Position numbers and translations under genes: made by a program. Below, in pieces: positions 25,571 to 31,712 of a stretch of 41,066 nucleotides of DNA. Location: IMG/VR virus record IMGVR_UViG_3300038441_000589, positions 1-41,066 of that record; one strand, written 5' to 3'. Under the pieces are notes generated by a model. It saw nothing but the letters and a program-made list of their open reading frames with translations. It was not told the origin of the DNA and made no database searches. Positions within the stretch are counted from its first letter, which is position 1. Every line of letters starts with the position of its first letter. The DNA comes from a virus.

Positions 25571-25600
25571 TTTGATTTCCTTTGATTTTCTTTGATTCTT
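25571..25600. repeat. Three tandem 10-base repeats just upstream of terS (packaging-site candidate)
   Basis: Plus-strand units TTTGATTTCC, TTTGATTTTC and TTTGATTCTT lie back to back, sharing TTTGATT at a 10-base period (one helical turn). They lie between a terminator and the terS start. Terminase recognition sites often sit in or next to terS, so this is a candidate binding site or bent segment. Confidence 0.5.
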
Positions 25601-25606
25601 TTCAAT

Positions 25607-25638
25607 AAAAAAGCCCGAACACCTTTCGATGTCCGGGC
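25607..25638 (-). terminator. Intrinsic terminator upstream of the terminase genes
   Basis: Minus strand: GCCCGGACA pairs with TGTTCGGGC (one G-U pair), followed by TTTTTTATT. Positioned before terS, it would block late transcription unless antiterminated. Confidence 0.75.
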
Positions 25639-25672
25639 GAGGTCCACGCTGGTGGCGTGAAGGAGACTCTGT

Positions 25673-25840
25673 TCAGTAAAACCCAATCTTGCGCGGTGCC
25701 GGCTGCTCAACCGGCTTGCCTGTCACTTCCTCGATAACCTTGTGCAGCTGGTCGATCACGCTTTCTTCCGGCGTGCGGTCGCTGATCGCATGCGCCGAAC
25801 CTGTTGCCCACGGCGTCCAGAACTCGCCCCAGTCATCCAT
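25673..25840 (-). CDS. Small hypothetical protein at the head of the late operon (55 residues)
   Basis: Starts MDDWGEFWTPWATGSAHAIS at 25840, nine bases after GAGG; a longer GTG-started version from 25870 has no site. The preceding 22-residue frame stops two bases before this ATG, so translation may be coupled. The C-terminal part (ESVIDQLHKVIEEVTGKPVEQPAPRKIGFY, residues 26-55) is helical then basic. No function is recognised. Confidence 0.6.
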   Translation of the reverse strand: MDDWGEFWTPWATGSAHAISDRTPEESVIDQLHKVIEEVTGKPVEQPAPRKIGFY

Positions 25841-25842
25841 CG

Positions 25843-25911
25843 TTACCGGCCTCGTGGAATGAGATTCCACCCAAGGCGTTCACGCACCCGCTGATTCTCT
25901 TCGTGGCTCAT
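25843..25911 (-). CDS. Possible 22-residue leader peptide
   Basis: A short frame MSHEENQRVRERLGWNLIPR (22 residues in all) has a good ribosome binding site (GGAG, six bases upstream) and ends two bases before the next start. The charged, well-formed sequence suggests a real tiny gene or translational leader at the start of the late operon. Confidence 0.5.
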   Translation of the reverse strand: MSHEENQRVRERLGWNLIPRGR

Positions 25912-25929
25912 GTTCGGCTCCAGAATGCA

Positions 25930-25963
25930 AAAGCCCCTCGCCAATCACTCAGCAAGGGGCTTT
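25930..25963. terminator. Bidirectional hairpin at the 3' end of the antiterminator gene
   Basis: AAAGCCCCT pairs with AGGGGCTTT, a nine-base stem with a 16-base loop and short T runs on both strands. It covers the end of the Q-like gene, the position expected for a terminator governed by a Q protein. Confidence 0.6.
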
Positions 25964-26491
25964 CTCGCTCCCTCCGGAGACAGCGACGCCCTCCCTCTGG
26001 GCATCGCTCGTCGTACCGGACGGAATCAAGTTGTTGAACGGAATTGTAGTGCTACGGGAAACAGTGTCAAGAAGTTTCTCAATCGCACTCTCAGCCGCGA
26101 ACAGCTCAGCCTTGAAATGCGACGCCGGCCACTGCCTGATGCCCATCTTCCGGCAGATGACAGCGGGTTGAGCGTTCATGACGTAGCACCACCGCAGGAT
26201 TGATTGCTGGCGCGCTGGCAGGCGAATGAATGCAGATGTGACGGCCTTGGCGTCCTCGATTTCGCTGCTCGTCATTGAGCGCATGCCGCCGCTTGTCTCA
26301 CGCCAACCGGCAGGCCCGGTTGCCGACGTAGCCAGCACGTTGCAGATCACGCCAGTCATGCACTTGTAGCCTTGGCCGCCATACGGCGATGCCGATCGCG
26401 TTTCCTTCGCGCGCATGCCTCCACCGCCAGGACGATTGCCGCCGCGCTGGTAGCGCCCCCAGTTTTCCAGGCGGTCGCGGATGTTCGTCAA
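25949..26491 (-). CDS. Q-like late antiterminator (putative)
   Basis: A 180-residue protein starting at TTG 26491, which overlaps the previous stop as TTGA with GAGGAG eight bases upstream. It opens with RDRLENWGRYQRGG, a pattern seen at the start of many phage Q-type antiterminators. Residues 115-165 (QQSILRWCYVMNAQPAVICR and onwards) resemble a sigma-region-4-like HTH. It is the last gene before a series of terminators and the terminase genes, as expected for a regulator letting RNA polymerase into the late operon. The call combines pattern and position. Confidence 0.65.
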   Translation of the reverse strand: MTNIRDRLENWGRYQRGGNRPGGGGMRAKETRSASPYGGQGYKCMTGVICNVLATSATGPAGWRETSGGMRSMTSSEIEDAKAVTSAFIRLPARQQSILRWCYVMNAQPAVICRKMGIRQWPASHFKAELFAAESAIEKLLDTVSRSTTIPFNNLIPSGTTSDAQREGVAVSGGSEKAPC

Positions 26492-26967
26492 AACGCGCAC
26501 TCCTCAAGCGGCTGCTCCTGCTCCCGCGCATAGCTCAGCAGCGCCAGCGCGTCGGCGTGGTTGTCATCGATCGGGTGGAATCCCTTTGCCTTCGCCACTT
26601 CGATCATGTCTGCCTTTTTCGCATTGCCCTTGCCGGTCCAATGCTTCTTGATCGTCGCCGGCTGTATGCCCACCATCCGCACGCGGTTGACCTCGCACCA
26701 GACCTGCAGCATTGCCAGAAAGCCGCCGAACACTAATGCGGCCTGATGCTGCCCCGGCCCTTGTGTTGCGTGCTCGTAGTAGACGACGTGAATGCCGCCG
26801 TGCTGCTCTCGCGTGTCGCTCAGAAACTGCCGAAACTTGAGCCAGCGCTGTGCATATGCCTCGCCGCGCTTCGGGGCAAACGATTCGCTGCCACCGGTTA
26901 TGCGTCCACCTCGTTGCAGGACGGTCCAGCCGGTTTGCGTGGCGATGTCGAGTGCAAGGATGTTCAA
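26488..26967 (-). CDS. RuvC-like Holliday junction resolvase
   Basis: A 159-residue RNase-H-fold nuclease. MNILALDIATQTGW carries the first catalytic Asp, VVYYEHATQGP the Glu, and DDNHADALALL the closing His/Asp residues of RuvC-type enzymes. It should cut branched DNA made during replication and recombination before packaging. I place the start at TTG 26967, six bases after GGAG, because the family begins there; a GTG at 27051 would add 28 atypical residues. The 150 bases upstream hold only very short frames (20 residues or so) of doubtful status. Confidence 0.82.
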   Translation of the reverse strand: MNILALDIATQTGWTVLQRGGRITGGSESFAPKRGEAYAQRWLKFRQFLSDTREQHGGIHVVYYEHATQGPGQHQAALVFGGFLAMLQVWCEVNRVRMVGIQPATIKKHWTGKGNAKKADMIEVAKAKGFHPIDDNHADALALLSYAREQEQPLEECAF

Positions 26968-27118
26968 TGTCTTCTCCCTCGTTGTTGTTGGAAACAGCGG
27001 CCTATCCTCTCGGAAGCGAAGCGCTCGCTTATCGGCCCCTGGCACGGTCACGCAGGTTAAGGTTGTCCCGCGCTCGTGCTGCCGGAGTTTTTGCCCACAC
27101 CCGGCTCGGACTCTGACA

Positions 27119-27388
27119 TCAATACCGTAGGAGATTCGCGATCTCGTCAGCCTTCATGTCCAGCATGTTTGCCTTGTCGAACTTCGCGCGCGTCGCTTCC
27201 AGGCGCGCAATCTCCTTCTGCGCGCTCGCAATCTCTTCCCGGCAGTGCTGCAAGCGCCTTTCGATGTTCTCGCCAAGTGTGGGCACTGTCCTTGTGGCGT
27301 TTTGCAAACCGATGGCTTGATTCGATGCGTAAGCCGCGTCGCTGTTGTTCCAGCCCATCCCAGCAATTCCACCAATGCGACCTTCCAT
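27119..27388 (-). CDS. Coiled-coil hypothetical protein (89 residues)
   Basis: Begins MEGRIGGIAGMGWNNSDAAY and has a helical coiled-coil second half (ENIERRLQHCREEIASAQKE, residues 40-59, and on). A very strong ribosome binding site (GGAGG, five bases before the ATG) supports the start. It lies between helicase and resolvase genes, so a replication accessory role is possible. No family is recognised. Confidence 0.65.
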   Translation of the reverse strand: MEGRIGGIAGMGWNNSDAAYASNQAIGLQNATRTVPTLGENIERRLQHCREEIASAQKEIARLEATRAKFDKANMLDMKADEIANLLRY

Positions 27389-27428
27389 TTCCTCCTCCTT
27401 TCGTTGGTTGTCACTACGTCAAAAAACC

Positions 27429-27494
27429 CTAAACCGGCATCTCAAGCCTTACCCTCTGCGGTCCAGCTTCGGGCAGCTCTTTGCTGAACTTCAT
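27429..27494 (-). CDS. Possible 21-residue peptide after the helicase gene
   Basis: A short frame, MKFSKELPEAGPQRVRLEMP plus one residue, starts with an ATGA overlap of the helicase stop behind AGGGG. The overlap and charged sequence suggest a tiny gene. The rest of the 100-base gap to the next gene is empty except for its ribosome binding site. Confidence 0.35.
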   Translation of the reverse strand: MKFSKELPEAGPQRVRLEMPV

Positions 27495-28408
27495 AGGCCC
27501 CTTGCAATGCCCCTGCGGGCGTTCTTGTTGAAGTCCGAGAACTTGAGTGCAGCGCGGTCGTACCAGAGCTTTACGCGGCCTTCCCAATCGCCATTACGGT
27601 TCTTGTCGCAAATCAGCAAAGCGTCTGCCGTGTTCTCGTCCACCTCTTTCCCGGCATCCCGGTCACGCTCTTTGCGTTTGTTTCTCCAAACCAACAGAAC
27701 GTTGTCCACCAGATCGGAAATTGCTGCGGTGCCAGAAATGTCCATCCTGGTTGGCATGCGCTCGTCGCCCTCGCCCTTCTTGAGGTGAACGACCAGGTGA
27801 ATGTGGATGTTGTAGTCGCGTGCACAGGAGGTCAGCATGTCCACGAAATCCTTTTGGCTGTTGTAGTCGTCGGTGCCGCGTACGCATTTCATGAGGCTGT
27901 CGATGGCGATGTGCTTCACCTTCAGCTTTTCCGCGCAGTGCTTGATGACCGCGATCATGCGTTCCGATTTGATGGTGCCCTGCTGGTCGTAGAGCCAGAT
28001 TTTCCCGTCCGTCTGCTTCATGAACGACGAAACCTGATCCTTTGTCGGTGTCGCATATCCGAATTCCTGCCGCATGATTCGGGCGAGCGTCTTGGCTGGC
28101 GTCATCTCGAAACTGGCGATGCAAACCGTCTGGCCTGCTTTGGCGATGCCGGTCATCACCTGCCCTTGCAGTGCGGATTTACCGGAACCATTGAACCCAC
28201 CCCATACCGTCACTTCTCCCGGAGCGAATTCAAGCCATGCATCTGCAAACGGCAGCTTTGGATTTTTCGATTTCTCAGGAGCGTCAGCAGGCGCCAGGAT
28301 GTGCATCACCTCGTTCAGGTAGGCGCTGGCTGGCCGAACCTTTTCCGCCGGCTCTGTCTCGGCCATGTACTTTTCAAAATCGATATCGTCTGGTGTCAGG
28401 ACTTCCAT
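27491..28408 (-). CDS. DnaB-type replicative helicase (RecA-fold ATPase)
   Basis: A 305-residue SF4 helicase lacking the usual N-terminal domain. Walker A is VWGGFNGSGKSAL near residue 70; Walker B is KHIAIDSLM near residue 168. A third motif, IHLVVHLKKGEGDE, and the late segment LLICDKNRNGDWEGRV match ring helicases of the DnaB/T7 gp4 class. With the DUF1376 protein it probably forms the phage replication initiation pair. ATG 28408 is preferred to GTG 28417 because the ribosome binding site is correctly spaced to it. Confidence 0.85.
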   Translation of the reverse strand: MEVLTPDDIDFEKYMAETEPAEKVRPASAYLNEVMHILAPADAPEKSKNPKLPFADAWLEFAPGEVTVWGGFNGSGKSALQGQVMTGIAKAGQTVCIASFEMTPAKTLARIMRQEFGYATPTKDQVSSFMKQTDGKIWLYDQQGTIKSERMIAVIKHCAEKLKVKHIAIDSLMKCVRGTDDYNSQKDFVDMLTSCARDYNIHIHLVVHLKKGEGDERMPTRMDISGTAAISDLVDNVLLVWRNKRKERDRDAGKEVDENTADALLICDKNRNGDWEGRVKLWYDRAALKFSDFNKNARRGIARGL

Positions 28409-28758
28409 GCTTTCCACTCTCCTCTTTCGTATTCGATGACTTCCCCGTTGTTCAACGCCATGGCAATGACGTGTGTCGCTCCTGCATTTGCCGCTGTTTC
28501 TGCCAGCGTTATCGCTTCGTCCGTCAGCTCTTGGGCTTGCAGATGAACCCGAATTCCTGCCAGGAATCGCAGGTCAAGATGCCCTCCGAGTTCTTCCGGA
28601 AGCACGTACACGCTCGGCAAAATCTTGTGATCCAAGGCTCGTTCCGGGTCTTCAAAAACGAACCTGTGTGGTGTCGGACTCATGCCAGCAAGCAGGAAAA
28701 CCGCTGTCGGTTTCCACCCGTTCTTCCGTGCTTCGATGATTTGCATGTGTCCGATCAT
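28396..28758 (-). CDS. Hypothetical replication-region protein (120 residues)
   Basis: A mixed alpha/beta protein (QIIEARKNGWKPTAVFLLAG, LPEELGGHLDLRFLAGIRVH, then an Ala-rich helix). It begins five bases after the initiator gene and overlaps the helicase start by 13 bases. Because it lies between initiator and helicase, it could be a helicase loader in position, but it has no ATP-binding motif and is small. Function unknown. Confidence 0.65.
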   Translation of the reverse strand: MIGHMQIIEARKNGWKPTAVFLLAGMSPTPHRFVFEDPERALDHKILPSVYVLPEELGGHLDLRFLAGIRVHLQAQELTDEAITLAETAANAGATHVIAMALNNGEVIEYERGEWKAWKS

Positions 28759-28762
28759 GTCG

Positions 28763-29656
28763 CTACCCGAAAGGATTCAGATCGCTGCCTGGACGTCCTT
28801 CAGGATCGCCATCAAGCCACCGCTGTTGGTTGATGTACGTGATCGGTGCAGGCTCGAAGCCTTCAGCCCAGGACTTCGTTTGCTTCATCTTTTCGACGTG
28901 TTCAACGATGCGAGTAGCGATGTTCTCCAAGCCCTTGCCTTTCCACTTTTTCAAGCAATCGGCTTTCGCAACCTTCCGATCGCTTTTCGGCCAGACCTCC
29001 CAGAACTCGGCGAAGCCGGGGGGGATGTCGTGCGACTTGTCGCACATATGTTTTTCTTTATATCCCTGTCCCTTCCCTTTACTGTCCCTTGTACCCTTTG
29101 TCCCTGGGGACATTTCGGGGGACAATTCCGAGACAACTCCGGGACTAACTTCATTTGTCCCCGGGGACAAACCGCGTTCGTCCCCTTTGGTCGGATCGAC
29201 ATAATTAGGGGACATGAACTCATCGAACGTGGGATATGGGATGCTGGTGTTGTGGCGCTGGTTGTGTTTTTTGATGCGGCCGCACTCTGATCGCCAACGC
29301 TGTTCGTGCTTTGCCTGCCAGGCGTCGCGGGCCTTCTCAGCAACGACCGGATGATAGAGCCTGCCGTCGGCGCACTTGATCCAACCATAGAGCGCGCCGT
29401 CCTTGACCTTCTTCCACTCCTTCACGACGAAGCCAAAGCCGGCAAGGCGCGCAAGCTCGATATCATCGTCAGGTAAAGAAGCAGCGGGGACTTGGTGCCA
29501 CGAAGCGCACCACAAGATCACGGCGAAGAAACATTGCGCCGGGGGCACATGCGAAACCAGCTTGCTATCGCGCAGGCGACCAACATCCAGCGGCATGAAC
29601 TGGAAATCGCGCAGATCGCAATCCGCCGGCGTCAGGGGCGATGGCAATTCATTCAC
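28763..29656 (-). CDS. DUF1376-type replication initiator-like protein
   Basis: A 297-residue protein. The N-terminal domain matches DUF1376 (FQFMPLDVGRLRDSKLVSH, VILWCASWHQVPAASLPDDD, DGRLYHPVVAEKARDAW). A Ser-Pro-Gly-Thr-rich linker (about residues 160-200) follows, then a C-terminal domain (FAEFWEVWPKSDRKVAKADC, AEGFEPAPITYINQQRWLDG) common in phage replication proteins. The start is GTG 29656, overlapping the previous stop as GTGA. The linker DNA is packed with GTCCC/GGGAC repeats, a candidate origin, as in lambda O. It probably recruits the helicase encoded nearby. Confidence 0.8.
   Translation of the reverse strand: MNELPSPLTPADCDLRDFQFMPLDVGRLRDSKLVSHVPPAQCFFAVILWCASWHQVPAASLPDDDIELARLAGFGFVVKEWKKVKDGALYGWIKCADGRLYHPVVAEKARDAWQAKHEQRWRSECGRIKKHNQRHNTSIPYPTFDEFMSPNYVDPTKGDERGLSPGTNEVSPGVVSELSPEMSPGTKGTRDSKGKGQGYKEKHMCDKSHDIPPGFAEFWEVWPKSDRKVAKADCLKKWKGKGLENIATRIVEHVEKMKQTKSWAEGFEPAPITYINQQRWLDGDPEGRPGSDLNPFG
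29044..29214. other. Candidate replication origin inside the initiator gene
   Basis: Repeats of TGTCCC(C) occur on both strands. Three direct copies lie at 29067, 29083 and 29099 (exactly 16 bases apart); inverted copies GGGGACA lie at 29106, 29118 and 29208; a perfect 16-base palindrome TTGTCCCCGGGGACAA lies at 29155-29170. A T-rich stretch borders them at 29044-29065. Iterons beside an AT-rich segment within the initiator gene is the lambda origin layout. Confidence 0.6.
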
Positions 29657-29826
29657 ACCGCCCCCACCGTCATCAACTGCGACACCCGGATATAGAAAGC
29701 GTCTTTCCAGGTCCGCTCAGCATCGGTCCCCGGCAAATACGGACACTCACCCGGCCCAAACCCACGCTCAGCCGCGGCAATCGCCTCGTTCTTGATCTTG
29801 TCGATCGGAATGATTTGGTCTGTCAT
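29653..29826 (-). CDS. Small hypothetical protein upstream of the initiator (57 residues)
   Basis: Starts MTDQIIPIDKIKNEAIAAAE at 29826, five bases after GAGG. It contains RGFGPGECPYLPGTDAERTW and ends by overlapping the initiator GTG start by four bases. An upstream start at 29895 is in frame but has no site. It is one of the first genes of the leftward early operon. No function is recognised. Confidence 0.6.
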   Translation of the reverse strand: MTDQIIPIDKIKNEAIAAAERGFGPGECPYLPGTDAERTWKDAFYIRVSQLMTVGAV

Positions 29827-29851
29827 GTCTTCCTCAAAATCTCTCAACTTC

Positions 29852-29980
29852 TCATCGTTTCTCAACAGCCGAACCGCTCTGCTTTTCTGCGCCACTCATC
29901 AAATTCCACGCCGCAAGTCCCTTGATATTTCTCAAACTTTGAAATTTGGGCGCACGAATGCGCCGGGGTTGACCGGTCAT
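29852..29980 (-). CDS. Doubtful 42-residue frame after the Cro-like gene
   Basis: ATG 29980 lies seven bases after the Cro stop but has no ribosome binding site. The basic start (MTGQPRRIRAPKFQ) is followed by a Ser/Gly-rich part that looks like a shadow of another frame (29862-29945). Kept at low confidence because re-initiation after Cro is possible. Confidence 0.25.
   Translation of the reverse strand: MTGQPRRIRAPKFQSLRNIKGLAAWNLMSGAEKQSGSAVEKR
29862..29945 (-). CDS. Possible 27-residue protein with a non-standard ATT start
   Basis: This frame encodes SKFEKYQGTCGVEFDEWRRK and ends ERFGC. It looks more protein-like than the overlapping ATG frame and its pattern is familiar from short phage early proteins. 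No ATG, GTG or TTG is available; the only candidate start is ATT 29945, and the frame is the Cro frame after its stop. Confidence 0.3.
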   Translation of the reverse strand: MSKFEKYQGTCGVEFDEWRRKAERFGC

Positions 29981-29987
29981 GGTTTTG

Positions 29988-30227
29988 TCAGTGGGTGGCG
30001 TCGGGTTTGGGGTCGGGGTCGATGCCCTCGAATACATCGGGGCGAGTCAGCCGGAGGATTTTCAACTTGTCCTTGGGGATGCCGGAATGCCGCCAATCGG
30101 AAACGGAGGGCGGCTTTACCTCGCAGAGGCGTGCAGTGGCGGACGTACCGCCAAGCCGGTCAATAACGATGTTTGCGATCTTCGCCGCATCGGGTAGATC
30201 GGCGTATTGGGGTGTTTGAGTGTCCAT
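29988..30227 (-). CDS. Cro-like repressor
   Basis: A 79-residue protein with a YdaS/Cro-type HTH: AKIANIVIDRLGGTSATARL, CEVKPPSVSDWRHSGIPKDK, then RPDVFEG. It is the first gene of the leftward operon and faces the CI-like gene. Its ATG is six bases after the -10 of its promoter, so the mRNA is probably leaderless or nearly so (GGGGA directly precedes the ATG). It should bind the palindromic operators beside it and turn down repressor synthesis. Confidence 0.8.
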   Translation of the reverse strand: MDTQTPQYADLPDAAKIANIVIDRLGGTSATARLCEVKPPSVSDWRHSGIPKDKLKILRLTRPDVFEGIDPDPKPDATH

Positions 30228-30233
30228 TCCCCA

Positions 30234-30262
30234 ATTTTAGGCATGCCTAAAACGAATTGCAA
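30234..30262 (-). promoter_or_regulatory. Leftward early promoter (Cro promoter) with embedded operator
   Basis: Minus strand: TTGCAA at 30262-30257, a 17-base spacer, and TAAAAT at 30239-30234. The operator palindrome fills the 3' part of the spacer and the -10. The predicted start point falls at the Cro ATG. Confidence 0.75.
30235..30252. promoter_or_regulatory. Operator, perfect 18-base palindrome
   Basis: TTTTAGGCATGCCTAAAA overlaps the -10 of the leftward promoter. The same core recurs at 32447-32462 and, with changes, at 30271-30286 and 32412-32429, so it is the likely CI/Cro binding site. Confidence 0.8.
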
Positions 30263-30284
30263 GACATAAATTTAGGCTTATCTA
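30257..30284 (+). promoter_or_regulatory. Repressor promoter sharing the -35 with the Cro promoter
   Basis: Plus strand: the palindromic TTGCAA at 30257-30262 reads as a -35 in both directions; a 16-base spacer leads to TATCTA at 30279-30284. The second operator covers this -10. Confidence 0.6.
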
Positions 30285-30286
30285 AA
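30271..30286. promoter_or_regulatory. Second operator of the immunity region
   Basis: TTTAGGCTTATCTAAA is an imperfect palindrome with the same TTTAG/CTAAA arms. Its centre is 35 bases from the first operator and it overlaps the repressor -10, fitting autoregulation or Cro repression. Confidence 0.65.
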
Positions 30287-30309
30287 TGCAAACCGAATAC
30301 GATTTGCGC

Positions 30310-30693
30310 ATGAAATGGAACGATCGATTAAAGCAGGCCTTTGAGGCCGCAGCCGCAGCCAAGGGGATCACTCAGACTGATCTTGCCGCCGCATGCAGCG
30401 TTAAACCTGCGTCGGTAACGGATTGGCTCAACGGGGAAACCAAGAGCATCGAGGCAAAAAATCTCCTGCCTGCCTGCAAGTTGCTGGGCGTGTCGCCGTT
30501 TTGGGTGATGTTTGGTGATGGCAATCAGTACGAGTTTGCCAAGATGTCGGAGGCAGAGCCGATTGAGCCAAGCGACGCTATAAGCCTGCTTGCGTCGCTT
30601 GCTCAATCTAGCGATGAGGGGCGGAAATTGATAGTTGAATCCGCCGAGAAAACAATGCGCTCATTCCCTCGTGGCGGGCCGGCTAAGGATTAG
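30310..30693 (+). CDS. CI-like phage repressor lacking a protease domain
   Basis: A 127-residue Xre-type regulator. The HTH covers residues 3-65 (MKWNDRLKQAFEAAAAAKGI, TQTDLAAACSVKPASVTDWL, then LGVSPFWVMFGDG). The remainder is a short helical tail with no S24/LexA-like peptidase. ATG 30310 is chosen over ATG 30286 because the latter lies inside the operator and before the predicted transcript start. It should hold the lysogenic state by binding the TTTAGGCATGCCTAAA-type sites at both early promoters. Induction by RecA-driven self-cleavage looks unlikely. Confidence 0.8.
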   Translation: MKWNDRLKQAFEAAAAAKGITQTDLAAACSVKPASVTDWLNGETKSIEAKNLLPACKLLGVSPFWVMFGDGNQYEFAKMSEAEPIEPSDAISLLASLAQSSDEGRKLIVESAEKTMRSFPRGGPAKD

Positions 30694-30825
30694 GACGGTT
30701 GCGATCTTTTCGTCCTCATCCTTGCCAGCGGCAAGATCGGACATGTCCACCAGCCATTGCTTTTTCTTGTCAGTCATCGACTGAAAATTATCAAGCAAGT
30801 GTTTCTCCATATCTTGCTGCTGCAT
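30661..30825 (-). CDS. Small divergent hypothetical protein (54 residues)
   Basis: Read leftward against the surrounding genes and overlapping the 3' end of the repressor by 33 bases. The start MQQQDMEKHLLDNFQSMTDK at 30825 has GGAGG four bases upstream. It has a charged helical body ending ILSRPATRE. A promoter-like pair (TTGTTT, 16 bases, TATACT) lies about 60 bases upstream. An antisense overlap with the repressor mRNA could let its transcription affect repressor level; this is inference. Confidence 0.6.
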   Translation of the reverse strand: MQQQDMEKHLLDNFQSMTDKKKQWLVDMSDLAAGKDEDEKIATVLILSRPATRE

Positions 30826-30883
30826 GTCTCCTCCCGGTCGCCATTTCAACGCTACATGTTACGAGTTCGTTACAGGAAAACTT

Positions 30884-30911
30884 AGTATAGCTACCGAATT
30901 TAGAAAAACAA
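30884..30911 (-). promoter_or_regulatory. Promoter-like sequence for the divergent small gene
   Basis: Minus strand TTGTTT (30911-30906), 16 bases, TATACT (30889-30884), facing the 54-residue gene. Confidence 0.5.
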
Positions 30912-30965
30912 TTACGCACGAAAAATAACCGAGCACATCGGACTATTGATTTTCAGGGAGAAGTG

Positions 30966-31466
30966 ATGAAAACAATTCTTGCTGCCATGCTTATAGCCGC
31001 TGCATTGCCAGCGGCAGCTCAAAAGGAAAAGAAATTCGGGGACTGGATAACTGATTACTCCCTCAAAGGATTCCAAATCGCAAGCACTTCCAATCCGTCC
31101 GGCTCAACCACTGGAATAATTTGCAACCTCGAAAAAGAGGGGTGCGATGCATTTATTGTGATGGGGTTGGACTGCGATAACGGAGAGGCATATCCGATGA
31201 TGCTCAGCACCGCTGTCGGGGCAGCCTCCCTTTCCAGCAAATGCCTACATATCGGGAAGATGCAAATCCTTGTTATTGACGAATTCAGCGCAATGGTTGG
31301 CGCATTTGAGAGCGGTAGCGAAATAGGGTTCGCCCTCCCAATGAAAGGCGGTCAATTTCGTGTAAGCCGGTTCAGCACTGCCGGCGCCGTCCCTGCCCTC
31401 AAAGAGGCAAGAACGCCGCCGCCCAGCAAAAACAAAAAATCCAAACTCGGTGACCAAACTCTATAG
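30966..31466 (+). CDS. Exported cysteine-containing protein (accessory/moron)
   Basis: A 166-residue protein with a clear signal peptide (MKTILAAMLIAAALPAAAQ, residues 1-19). The mature part starts KEKKFGDWITDY and has four cysteines (IICNLEKEGC, GLDC, SSKC), suggesting disulfides in the periplasm. It contains EIGFALPMKGGQFRVSRFS, then a Lys/Pro-rich tail. The FGDW opening recalls exported IalB-like proteins, but I cannot assign it. GGAG lies five bases before ATG 30966. It sits in a block likely expressed in lysogens, so altering the host envelope or blocking superinfection is possible. Confidence 0.65.
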   Translation: MKTILAAMLIAAALPAAAQKEKKFGDWITDYSLKGFQIASTSNPSGSTTGIICNLEKEGCDAFIVMGLDCDNGEAYPMMLSTAVGAASLSSKCLHIGKMQILVIDEFSAMVGAFESGSEIGFALPMKGGQFRVSRFSTAGAVPALKEARTPPPSKNKKSKLGDQTL

Positions 31467-31487
31467 TTTTTCCAGCAAGGAGTACGT

Positions 31488-31667
31488 ATGCGTAGCGCTT
31501 TTCGCTTTTGCATAGGATTTGGATTTGTTCTGTTGGCCGCTTATGTTTCTACCAGGCCGTATCTCGATTGCGTGCTGGAACCGAGTGTCGCGCGAGCCTT
31601 CGGAAGCATTGGAACGACATTTCTCATCTGGTACTGGATTGATCGTAGCTTGAGAAATCAGAAGTAA
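31488..31667 (+). CDS. Two-helix membrane peptide (59 residues)
   Basis: Starts at ATG 31488 with AGGAG five bases upstream. Two hydrophobic segments (RFCIGFGFVLLAAYV and GSIGTTFLIWYWI) flank a short loop, and the C-terminus is basic (DRSLRNQK). It follows the exported protein by 21 bases and probably acts in the same accessory block. Small two-helix proteins of this kind are often superinfection-exclusion or toxin-like peptides, but nothing specific supports either. Confidence 0.6.
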   Translation: MRSAFRFCIGFGFVLLAAYVSTRPYLDCVLEPSVARAFGSIGTTFLIWYWIDRSLRNQK

Positions 31668-31712
31668 CACCCTCGGCCCGCCTCTGGCCGGTTTTCAAAG
31701 GACGTTCATTCC

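Noticed and set aside
27052-27118. Small genes in the gap upstream of the resolvase
   Set aside because: A 20-residue frame overlapping the previous stop and a 23-residue GTG frame exist, but neither has a ribosome binding site or a convincing sequence.
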